Assembly: GCA_009785545.1 (NCBI GenBank)
Contig: WQWD01000033.1
Location: forward strand, 1 to 13,162
Length of the DNA: 13,162 nucleotides
Direction: 5' to 3'
Source of the DNA: Treponema sp.
GTDB lineage: Bacteria > Spirochaetota > Spirochaetia > Treponematales > Breznakiellaceae
Part shown: positions 6,921 to 13,040 of the stretch, one piece after another
Position numbering within the stretch: the first letter of the stretch is position 1
Layout of the letters: every line of letters starts with the position of its first letter
The notes under the pieces: model-generated
The model's input: only the letters and a program-made list of their open reading frames with translations
Databases searched by the model: none
What the model was told of the DNA's origin: nothing
Translations under genes and position numbers: made by a program

Positions 6921-7409
6921 TTATAATAATTTTTCTAATCGTAACATTGCATAAGTAATATTTGAATATTCTTTGTCTCCGACCCATTTAATAATTCTGT
7001 TGTATCCATTATTATACCAAAATCTTATGGCAACCCAATTTTTAATATCAACATTAAGAATAACTCTATTATATTTCTGTTCCATTTTCCATTTTTTTTC
7101 ATACATATTCAAAATGAATTTACCTAAGCCTTTTTTTTGTTCATTTTGTTTTATATGAAAACAACCCAAAAATATAGTATCATTATCTATATAATATTCG
7201 CAAAAGTTGACCATTTCATTAAATTCGTTATATATGCATTCAAGCCTAACATTTTCTTTTTTCCCATTTTCTGGAAGATCAGGATTTGTTATTGTCTCTT
7301 CAGCAGATTTACATTCAGTATAACCACTGAATTCCGTAATGTAAGAAACTGAATCCAATAATTCTTGCAGGTCATCTTTCATTGAAATATCTATTGCATG
7401 TATTTCCAT
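6921..7409 (-). CDS. GNAT acetyltransferase, second family member
   Basis: 162 residues from the ATG at 7409-7407. The acetyl-CoA pyrophosphate loop is Q-K-K-G-L-G at 91-96. The following region has NVDIKNWVAIRFWYNNGY (119-136), the usual N...A..FY...G pattern of GNAT C-terminal motifs. It is not a duplicate of its neighbour: motif spacing and N terminus differ. The substrate is unknown. There is no ribosome binding site before the ATG; a -35/-10 pair upstream would start the mRNA only about 3 nt before it. Like its neighbour the gene is strikingly AT-rich, which suggests acquisition from a low-GC donor. Confidence 0.85.
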   Translation of the reverse strand: MEIHAIDISMKDDLQELLDSVSYITEFSGYTECKSAEETITNPDLPENGKKENVRLECIYNEFNEMVNFCEYYIDNDTIFLGCFHIKQNEQKKGLGKFILNMYEKKWKMEQKYNRVILNVDIKNWVAIRFWYNNGYNRIIKWVGDKEYSNITYAMLRLEKLL

Positions 7410-7418
7410 GTATATTCA

Positions 7419-7447
7419 GTAATACACAAAATATACATTAATGTCAA
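7419..7447 (-). promoter_or_regulatory. Promoter for the GNAT pair
   Basis: On the minus strand: perfect TTGACA (7447-7442), a 17-nt spacer, then TATTAC (7424-7419). The expected transcript start is near 7412, just 3 nt before the start codon. Confidence 0.55.
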
Positions 7448-7503
7448 GCATAATACATTTAAATTATTTTCAAGTATATATGGCACATAACACACTTTGT
7501 ATG

Positions 7504-7523
7504 CTTGCCGTAAAAACGGCAAG
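7504..7523. repeat. Perfect 8-bp hairpin with AAAA loop
   Basis: CTTGCCGT and ACGGCAAG flank AAAA. It is GC-richer than its surroundings and could be a bidirectional RNA hairpin, but no U-tract follows. Confidence 0.65.
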
Positions 7524-7556
7524 TTCAGCGTGGGCAGTAAATTCCAACTGCGTTAT

Positions 7557-7585
7557 ATAGTCAATTAATTTTATTAATTGACTAT
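7557..7585. repeat. Perfect 13-bp hairpin with 3-nt loop
   Basis: ATAGTCAATTAAT and ATTAATTGACTAT flank TTT. Its left arm also belongs to the longer-range pair ending at 7638, so the two pairings exclude each other. Confidence 0.75.
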
Positions 7586-7599
7586 TTCCGATTGTAAAT

Positions 7600-7617
7600 A
7601 CTTATTGTACAATAAGT
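7600..7617. repeat. Perfect 18-bp palindrome 13 nt after glgC
   Basis: ACTTATTGTACAATAAGT is fully self-complementary without a loop. It could be a dimeric regulator site or part of the 3' end of the glgC transcript. Confidence 0.7.
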
Positions 7618-7629
7618 AAAATTAAAGGA

Positions 7630-8901
7630 CTATATAACCGTTTCCGGGTACAGTATCGTATTTTTGGGAATTACGATTATGCCGTCTACAATATAGTAGT
7701 GCCCGTAGTTGCCGTCGTCGCGTTTGATGTCGTCTACGCCGATGCGGCAGCCTTCGCCAATGCAGACATTTTTGTCGATGATAGCGCCTTTGATTATTGC
7801 TCCGCGCCCGATACCGACATTTGGGACTCTGGCTTCGGCGTTTTGTTGTTTTTGGGCTTCTGTTTCGTAGAAGTCCGCACCCATACAAATGACGCCGTTA
7901 AGGCTTGAACCTGTTTCGATTAACGTTCTGATTCCTACTATTGAATTTGTGACATTAGCGTTTGTAATAATACAGCCTTCTGAGGCGATAGATTGCTTCA
8001 TGTTTGAAAAATTCATTTTAGAAGGCGGAAGGTTTCGCATATGGGTATAAATCGGTCTGTTTTCGTCATAAAAATCAAAACTCGGCTTTAGAGTTGTTAA
8101 TTCCAGGTTTGTATCATAAAAGTTTTTGATTGTCCCGATGTCTTCCCAGTAACCGTCAAAAAGATAGGCGTTTACTTTAAATTTGTTAATAGAAGCCGGG
8201 ATTATTTCTTTTCCAAAATCGGTAAGCTCATTTGCAAGGCAGCTTTCCATTGCTTGCGCATCAAAAATATAAATCCCCATTGAAGCCAAATAACAGTCGT
8301 CTTTGTTTTTTTCTGTTAAAAGCCCTGCCGGGGCTCTGAACTCAGAAATATCTTTGGCAGGGCCCGGTTTTTCCAGAAACTCCGTTATCTGATTTTTTTT
8401 GTCTACTTTTAGAATACCAAGATCGCTTGCGCTGTCTCTACTGACACCTGTACAGGCAATCGTTATAGCCGCACCCGAATCGATATGTTTTTTTAAAAAG
8501 TCCTGAATGTCCATCCTGTATAACTGATCACCTGACAGGATAATGTAATGTGATGGGTTTTGTGTTCTAAAATGATGGAAGTTTTTTCTTACGGCATCTG
8601 CGGTTCCTTCATACCAGCCTGAATGTTCAAAAGTTTGCTCAGCGGCAAGAATTTCCACAAATCCGTTGGAGAATGAATCAAAAAGATATGTTTTATTTAT
8701 GTGCATATGCAAAGACGCTGAATTAAACTGCGTGAGTACATAAATTTGTTTTAAATTCGCATTGATACAATTAGATATTGGAATATCTACAAGGCGATAT
8801 TTTCCGCCAAATGGAACTGCCGGTTTTGAACGAAATTGAGTTAAAGGAAATAAACGAGTGCCTTTTCCACCTCCCAAGATAATAGACAAAACATCAGACA
8901 T
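7630..8901 (-). CDS. glgC: Glucose-1-phosphate adenylyltransferase (ADP-glucose pyrophosphorylase)
   Basis: Makes ADP-glucose and PPi from ATP and glucose-1-phosphate, the committed step of bacterial glycogen synthesis, in the cytoplasm. 423 residues, normal for the family. The start is the ATG at 8901-8899; the extension to 9009 lacks family similarity. Seen: the nucleotide-binding signature GGGKGTRLFPLT (10-21), the catalytic-Asp region LSGDQLYRMD (122-131), the FLEKP sugar-phosphate motif (175-179), YWEDIGT (251-257), and a C-terminal left-handed beta-helix with hexapeptide repeats (about 300-400). The segments FNSASLHMHINKTY and GWYEGTADAVRK, and the C-terminal AIIDKN, resemble the cyanobacterial/plant type more than enteric GlgC. 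That type is usually controlled by 3-phosphoglycerate and phosphate, which I only infer here. No other glg gene is in the window. Confidence 0.96.
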   Translation of the reverse strand: MSDVLSIILGGGKGTRLFPLTQFRSKPAVPFGGKYRLVDIPISNCINANLKQIYVLTQFNSASLHMHINKTYLFDSFSNGFVEILAAEQTFEHSGWYEGTADAVRKNFHHFRTQNPSHYIILSGDQLYRMDIQDFLKKHIDSGAAITIACTGVSRDSASDLGILKVDKKNQITEFLEKPGPAKDISEFRAPAGLLTEKNKDDCYLASMGIYIFDAQAMESCLANELTDFGKEIIPASINKFKVNAYLFDGYWEDIGTIKNFYDTNLELTTLKPSFDFYDENRPIYTHMRNLPPSKMNFSNMKQSIASEGCIITNANVTNSIVGIRTLIETGSSLNGVICMGADFYETEAQKQQNAEARVPNVGIGRGAIIKGAIIDKNVCIGEGCRIGVDDIKRDDGNYGHYYIVDGIIVIPKNTILYPETVI

Positions 8902-8908
8902 AGAGATA

Positions 8909-8913
8909 CTCCT
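8909..8913 (-). promoter_or_regulatory. Ribosome binding site of glgC
   Basis: AGGAG on the minus strand lies 7 nt before the ATG at 8901. It supports the 423-residue start over the longer open frame. Confidence 0.8.
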
Positions 8914-8970
8914 ATAGTTTAGTAAAACGGCAGATGTTAACGGCGTAACACAAAAATGCCGCCACTTATA

Positions 8971-8999
8971 AGTATAAGGCAAAAGACAAAAAAAGTCGA
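8971..8999 (-). promoter_or_regulatory. Candidate glgC promoter
   Basis: On the minus strand: TCGACT (8999-8994), a 17-nt spacer, TATACT (8976-8971). The -10 matches the consensus at 5 of 6 bases and the -35 at 4 of 6. The predicted leader is about 63 nt. Confidence 0.5.
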
Positions 9000-9003
9000 T
9001 AGC

Positions 9004-9021
9004 ACACATTTAAAAATGTGT
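9004..9021. promoter_or_regulatory. Palindrome, possible operator between glgC and the helicase gene
   Basis: ACACATTT-AA-AAATGTGT is a perfect 8-bp inverted repeat. It lies just upstream of the glgC -35 and covers the place where a -35 for the helicase gene would fall if TAATAT (9032-9037) is its -10. A dimeric regulator here could affect both divergent genes. Confidence 0.4.
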
Positions 9022-9044
9022 AAAAATAAGTTAATATATCAAAT

Positions 9045-11354
9045 ATGAATGCAAAAATAAACCTTGAAAATCTTCTAAACAGTTCCGATTTTGCGCCGGA
9101 CATCGTGATAAACCGCCTATTGCCGGCGCAGGAAGGCTCTTACACACCTTTTCCAGCAGAGTTGGATACTCGAATCATCAAAGCTTTGAACAAAAGAGGG
9201 ATAAACCGGCTTTATACACACCAGGCAGAAGTCTGGAAATTGACAAAAATGAAGAAAAATGTAGTTGTTGTTACGCCAACCGCGTCCGGGAAAACTCTCT
9301 GTTATAATTTGCCCTGTCTTGATGTGCTTTTAAATGACGAAAGCGCCCGTTGTCTCTATATTTTTCCCACTAAAGCGCTTTCGCAAGATCAACAGTCCGA
9401 ATTAAACGAAATATCCGAAGGCGATGACGGCTTAAAACTAAAAATAGCCACTTATGACGGAGATACTCCCGAATCTTTAAGAGTTTCGGCTAGAGACACC
9501 GGGCGTATCATAATTTCAAACCCCGATATGCTTCACGCCGGTATTCTTCCAAATCATCCCAAATGGATAAAGTTTTTCTCTAACCTTAGATTCATCGTCA
9601 TTGATGAGGCTCATACTTACAAGGGTGTTATGGGCAGCCATGTGGCAAATGTAATCCGCCGTTTACGCAGGATTGCGTTATTTTACGGAGCTTCTCCTCA
9701 ATTTATTTTATGCTCGGCGACAATTGCCAACCCGGCAGAATTGGCGGCTAATTTGATTGGACAGGAAGTATCTCTTGTGGACAAAAACGGCTCCCCGCGC
9801 GGAGAAAAACGAGTCATTTTGTATAATCCTCCGTTAGTTGACAATGTTCAGGGGATTCGCCGCTCAGTTGTAACCGAAAGCCGCCGCTGGATGATCGCTC
9901 TTTTAAAAGCGGAAATTAAAACAATTCTTTTTGCCCATTCACGAGTAAAAACCGAAGTTGCGGCATCTTATGTAAACGAAGACTTAAAAAACATTTATAC
10001 CGATAACTCACGTATCAGAGTGGAGGCTTACCGAGGCGGATTTTTGCCAAACGAACGCCGTGAAATCGAAAAAGGGCTTCGAGAGGGAACAATTCACGGC
10101 GTAGTTTCAACTAACGCTCTTGAATTGGGTATCGACATCGGCGGACTTGACGCTTCTGTCGTTGCCGGTTTTCCCGGTTCGTTTAACAGTTTTTGGCAGC
10201 AATCCGGCAGGGCAGGAAGGCGCGGCGGCACATCAGTTTCGGTATTTATCGCAAACGTATCTCCGCTGGATCAATTTATAATGAATAATCCTGAATGGTT
10301 TTTCAGCAAAAGTGTTGAGGAAGCCAACATAGATCCCGACAATCCGTATATTTTAACAGATCATGTAAAATGCGCGTGTTTTGAACTGCCCTTTACCGAC
10401 GAAGAAATAACCATGACAACTAACAATGATGTGTACGGAGAAAACGCTTTGGCTGTTCTTGAATATCTTGAAGAAGCTGGCATTGTGCGTCACGCCGGCG
10501 GCAAATGGAATTGGGCGGACAGGTCTTATCCCGCCGAAGGGGTAAGCCTTCGCAGCGCCGGAGCCGACAACATTGTAATAATCGATGTAACAGAAGGAAG
10601 AAACAATGTTATCGGCGAAATGGATCGCCCCAGCGCAAAGGAACTGATATTTGTTAACGCTGTGTACATTCATCGAGGCCGTCAATATATGGTAGAATTG
10701 CTGGACATCGAAAATAAAAAATGCCATGTTCGTGAAGCCGATGTAAATTACTTTACAGATGGTTTGGTCAAAACAGATATCAAAGTATTAACTGAAGACG
10801 ACAGATGGGGCGTAGGCAGTATTTCAAAAGAAACCCCAAGCTCCCTTGAACTGGTAACCTGCGATGTGTTAGTTCGCTCACAAGTAACAAAGTTTAAAAA
10901 GTTAAAATTTCGTACTCATGAAAATTTAGGATACGGCGACATCTCGCTGCCGGAAGAAGAAATCCAGACACGAGGGCTTGTTTTGCTTTTTACGCCGGAA
11001 AGTAAATGCGGCAAGGCATTAGCGGAAATAGACGAGCAGCAAATAGGAGAGGCGTTACACGGCGTCGGCACTTTGATACGCAACATAGCGTCAGTTTTTC
11101 TGCTTTGCGACAGCCGTGATTTGGGAATCGCCGAGCGTGTCCGTGACCCTCACTTTGGCACTGCGGCATTATACATCTATGACAAATACCCCGGCGGAAC
11201 TGGTCTTACAGAGAATCTCAGCCTGCGGATAGAACCACTGTTAGAGACCATCCGTGAAGCGCTAAAGCAGTGTCCTTGTAAAGAGGGGTGTCCTTCGTGT
11301 GTCGGCCCTGGCGGAAATAAAAACGTCGCATTGAAACTCTTGATGGCGGCTTAA
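9045..11354 (+). CDS. DEAH-box superfamily 2 helicase of the MrfA/YprA type
   Basis: 769 residues, ATG at 9045. An in-frame stop at 9027 precludes a longer start. Seen: Walker A TPTASGKT (77-84), DEAH (187-190), SAT (224-226), and in the second RecA domain NALELGIDIGG and QQSGRAGRRGG (motif VI). The C-terminal part is DUF1998-like and ends in CPCKEGCPSC (cysteines 743, 745, 749, 752), the probable metal site of this family. MrfA (YprA) of Bacillus subtilis is an ATP-dependent 3'-5' DNA helicase that repairs mitomycin-type damage together with the exonuclease MrfB; yeast Hrq1 is related. No exonuclease gene lies beside it here. A DNA repair role is inferred by homology. There is no visible ribosome binding site; TAATAT at 9032-9037 would start the mRNA at about the ATG. 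It ends 16 nt from the converging gene. Confidence 0.92.
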   Translation: MNAKINLENLLNSSDFAPDIVINRLLPAQEGSYTPFPAELDTRIIKALNKRGINRLYTHQAEVWKLTKMKKNVVVVTPTASGKTLCYNLPCLDVLLNDESARCLYIFPTKALSQDQQSELNEISEGDDGLKLKIATYDGDTPESLRVSARDTGRIIISNPDMLHAGILPNHPKWIKFFSNLRFIVIDEAHTYKGVMGSHVANVIRRLRRIALFYGASPQFILCSATIANPAELAANLIGQEVSLVDKNGSPRGEKRVILYNPPLVDNVQGIRRSVVTESRRWMIALLKAEIKTILFAHSRVKTEVAASYVNEDLKNIYTDNSRIRVEAYRGGFLPNERREIEKGLREGTIHGVVSTNALELGIDIGGLDASVVAGFPGSFNSFWQQSGRAGRRGGTSVSVFIANVSPLDQFIMNNPEWFFSKSVEEANIDPDNPYILTDHVKCACFELPFTDEEITMTTNNDVYGENALAVLEYLEEAGIVRHAGGKWNWADRSYPAEGVSLRSAGADNIVIIDVTEGRNNVIGEMDRPSAKELIFVNAVYIHRGRQYMVELLDIENKKCHVREADVNYFTDGLVKTDIKVLTEDDRWGVGSISKETPSSLELVTCDVLVRSQVTKFKKLKFRTHENLGYGDISLPEEEIQTRGLVLLFTPESKCGKALAEIDEQQIGEALHGVGTLIRNIASVFLLCDSRDLGIAERVRDPHFGTAALYIYDKYPGGTGLTENLSLRIEPLLETIREALKQCPCKEGCPSCVGPGGNKNVALKLLMAA

Positions 11355-11370
11355 AAGACTTGTTCGGCAG

Positions 11371-11979
11371 TTAGTACCACGTTTCCATAGCCTGAAAACG
11401 CTCACGCACTCTTTGTAAATTGTTCAATTCACGTCGAATTGTTCTGCCATAGTCGAGTCTGCCATTTTCGATCCTGAAAGCGCTGTCTATCCAGAACTGA
11501 ACGCCGGGGAGGTCTATCCAGCGGAAACGTCTTTCGTTAGCTTTTTGCGCCCAGTAAACGGCTTCGTCCCAATAAATTAGAGCGGTTCGAAAACATTTTT
11601 CGGCAATATCAAGGCTTTCAAGATTTTGGTCTCGAAAAGGGGCGTTAAAGAAAAAAGCTTCTCGTTTATTCCAATGATTGGCAAGAAACAGATATTGCTC
11701 AACCATTTTAAGATTTAAGTGCATGGTAAAAAGATAACGGTATCTTTGCCATTGAATCTCGTTTTCTATCCTTGTCAAAGCCCACAACGGGTTAGCAAAA
11801 GGAGCTTTTAAAGCCTGTTCAAGCCAAAAGATATTTTCCATTATGTCGTCGGGAGTAGCATGATGGTTCATGTGAAAAAGCCTGAAGAATTGTTCTTTAT
11901 ATGTTGCAACAAAACTGTTTGCGGGAAAAGCGATAACCAACAAGACTAACATAAAAGTCACTTTAATCGGAGTTTTCAT
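11371..11979 (-). CDS. Secreted protein of unknown function, coupled to tmk
   Basis: 202 residues from the ATG at 11979-11977, which overlaps the tmk stop as ATGA, so ribosomes finishing tmk can restart here. AAGG 5 nt upstream helps. Residues 1-22 are a signal peptide (MLVLLVIAFPANSF core) without a lipobox cysteine. The mature part is almost entirely helical and rich in Trp, Tyr, Phe and Arg, for example WLEQALKAPFANPLWALTRI and EKCFRTALIYWDEAVYWAQK, the latter TPR-like. The charged C terminus (RRELNNLQRVRERFQAME) may be coiled coil. I do not recognise the family. Coupling to a nucleotide kinase is probably operon history rather than shared function. Confidence 0.82.
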   Translation of the reverse strand: MKTPIKVTFMLVLLVIAFPANSFVATYKEQFFRLFHMNHHATPDDIMENIFWLEQALKAPFANPLWALTRIENEIQWQRYRYLFTMHLNLKMVEQYLFLANHWNKREAFFFNAPFRDQNLESLDIAEKCFRTALIYWDEAVYWAQKANERRFRWIDLPGVQFWIDSAFRIENGRLDYGRTIRRELNNLQRVRERFQAMETWY

Positions 11980-12620
11980 TGTGCCTTAAATATCGGCATT
12001 TTGCTGATTACACTCCACACTGACTCCGCAACTTCCTCTGTTGATTTTGAGCCGTCAATAATTTCTACACGTGCGCCATTTCTTTTATATGTTTCTATCA
12101 TGGTGATATATTTTTTGTAAACTTTCTCCTGAAAATCCAATTTTTCGAATATCTCTAACGACGCACGATTTTGCGTTATCCTTGGAAAAGCTACAGACGG
12201 CTTAACATCAAGAAAAATGGTAATTTCCGGGAAAGGAAAAGACTCGTTCAAAGTAAGGGGTAATTCATCGCCGCAGTCAATACCTTGATAAGCCAACGAT
12301 GACAATACATACCTGTCGCTGGCAACCAATTCGCCCTTGCCTGTACGTTCAATTATGCCATCAGTGCCGTATAAGTGTTCATAACGATTTGCGGCAAAAA
12401 GCAAAGCAAGCGTTTGCGGTTTTACCTTAAAATCATTTGTTTTACTCATGGCGTTTCTGATTGTCTCACCAATAAGGCCGCCTGTTGGCTCGCAAGTAGA
12501 AAAAAAGCGGATTTTTTCATGATATTCGGCTGCCATTCGTTTTGTAAGAGTTTCCAATTGTGTAGTGGTTCCCGAGCCGTCGCAGCCTTCAAACACGATG
12601 AAATTTGGGATAACTTGCAT
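11976..12620 (-). CDS. tmk: Thymidylate kinase (dTMP kinase)
   Basis: Phosphorylates dTMP to dTDP with ATP, a cytoplasmic step needed for dTTP. 214 residues, typical length. Seen: P-loop region FEGCDGSGTTTQ (10-21), the dTMP-binding EPTGG (44-48), FAANRYEH (76-83), the DRY motif (102-104) followed by SSLAYQG, and a lid-like segment FPRITQNRASLEIFEK (145-160). The family normally has a lysine in the P-loop (G-x-G-K-S/T); here threonine (T18) stands in that place. All other motifs are intact, so I expect an active enzyme. The ATG at 12620 has no ribosome binding site. The stop overlaps the next gene's start by 4 nt. Confidence 0.93.
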   Translation of the reverse strand: MQVIPNFIVFEGCDGSGTTTQLETLTKRMAAEYHEKIRFFSTCEPTGGLIGETIRNAMSKTNDFKVKPQTLALLFAANRYEHLYGTDGIIERTGKGELVASDRYVLSSLAYQGIDCGDELPLTLNESFPFPEITIFLDVKPSVAFPRITQNRASLEIFEKLDFQEKVYKKYITMIETYKRNGARVEIIDGSKSTEEVAESVWSVISKMPIFKAQ

Positions 12621-12647
12621 TGGGTTAAGATAACATAATTAAACCCC

Positions 12648-12691
12648 GTACGCAATGGGACTGCGGGCTGCGGAGTCTGTCAGGGAAAAAC
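12648..12691 (+). repeat. Repeat unit copy 1 of the inverted-repeat array
   Basis: Begins GTACGCAATGGGACTGCGGG and ends CAGGGAAAAAC. It is near-identical to a copy in inverse orientation at 12857-12899 and a direct copy at 12999-13040. It starts 28 nt upstream of tmk. Confidence 0.85.
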
Positions 12692-12742
12692 TCCGGGGGA
12701 GTTCGCCTCCGAGCCCCTTTGGGTCTCTCTGGCGAGGAGTCT

Positions 12743-12851
12743 TAGTGTTCTGTCTTATTCGGTTAGCGGAATGACAAAGTGCGTTAATTCTTTATGTAAT
12801 AAAGAATTAACTTAACGTGACATTGTGGCATTTGAATAAGACAGAACACTA
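12743..12851. mobile_element. MITE-like palindromic element flanked by TA
   Basis: The 18-nt ends TAGTGTTCTGTCTTATTC (12743-12760) and GAATAAGACAGAACACTA (12834-12851) are perfect inverted repeats that begin and end with TA. A second perfect hairpin, GTTAATTCTTTA/TAAAGAATTAAC (12783-12794 and 12800-12811), sits in the middle. The length (109 bp), lack of coding content and TA boundaries fit a miniature element mobilised by an IS630/Tc1-type transposase, which duplicates TA. No transposase is in the window, so the assignment is inferred. Confidence 0.5.
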
Positions 12852-12856
12852 GAGAT

Positions 12857-12899
12857 GTTTTTTCCTGCCAGCCCCGCAGCCCGCAGTCCCATTGCGTAC
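12857..12899 (-). repeat. Repeat unit copy 2, inverted
   Basis: On the minus strand this reads GTACGCAATGGGACTGCGGG and ends CAGGAAAAAAC. It can pair with copy 1 on its left or copy 3 on its right, giving two mutually exclusive long stems. Confidence 0.85.
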
Positions 12900-12910
12900 A
12901 AGTGTTGACA

Positions 12911-12985
12911 GTGTTTTGTTCCAATTATGTGTGTGTTTGTGGGGTGGGATGGGGGTGTATCACAATCATGATTGGAACAAAGCAC
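12911..12985. repeat. Palindrome with G-rich loop
   Basis: GTGTTTTGTTCCAATTATG (12911-12929) and CATGATTGGAACAAAGCAC (12967-12985) are 19-nt inverted repeats with two mismatches. The 37-nt loop carries GGGG, GGG and GGGGG at 12941-12955. It lies between repeat copies 2 and 3, so their arms extend this stem outward with a few mismatches. Confidence 0.75.
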
Positions 12986-12998
12986 CTCCGCAGAACTT

Positions 12999-13040
12999 GT
13001 ACGCAAGGGACTGCGGGCGGCGGGGACTGGCAGGAAAAAC
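12999..13040 (+). repeat. Repeat unit copy 3, cut by an insertion sequence end
   Basis: Begins GTACGCAAGGGACTGCGGGC and ends CAGGAAAAAC. It lacks one T of the other copies and has a few substitutions. The IS terminus begins at the very next base. Confidence 0.8.

Larger units (their letters stand above)
7448..7629. other. Gene-free, palindrome-rich region downstream of glgC
   Basis: No coding frame is supported here. The stretch holds three perfect palindromes, listed separately. A fourth pair of arms, GTTATATAGTC (7552-7562) and GACTATATAAC (7628-7638), reaches into the glgC stop codon. No palindrome is followed by a clear T-run on either strand. Confidence 0.6.

Noticed and set aside
8902..9009. 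36-residue N-terminal extension of GlgC
   Set aside because: It has no family similarity, contains the predicted promoter, and the ATG at 8901 has a strong ribosome binding site.
12648..12900. Possible CRISPR array
   Set aside because: The units alternate in orientation and are separated by palindromes of unequal length rather than unique spacers, and no cas gene is present.
12812..13006. 64-residue minus-strand open frame across the repeat array
   Set aside because: It is made up of repeat copy 2 and the G-rich palindrome read through on one strand, has no ribosome binding site and no recognisable domain. More likely a repeat-derived open frame than a gene.
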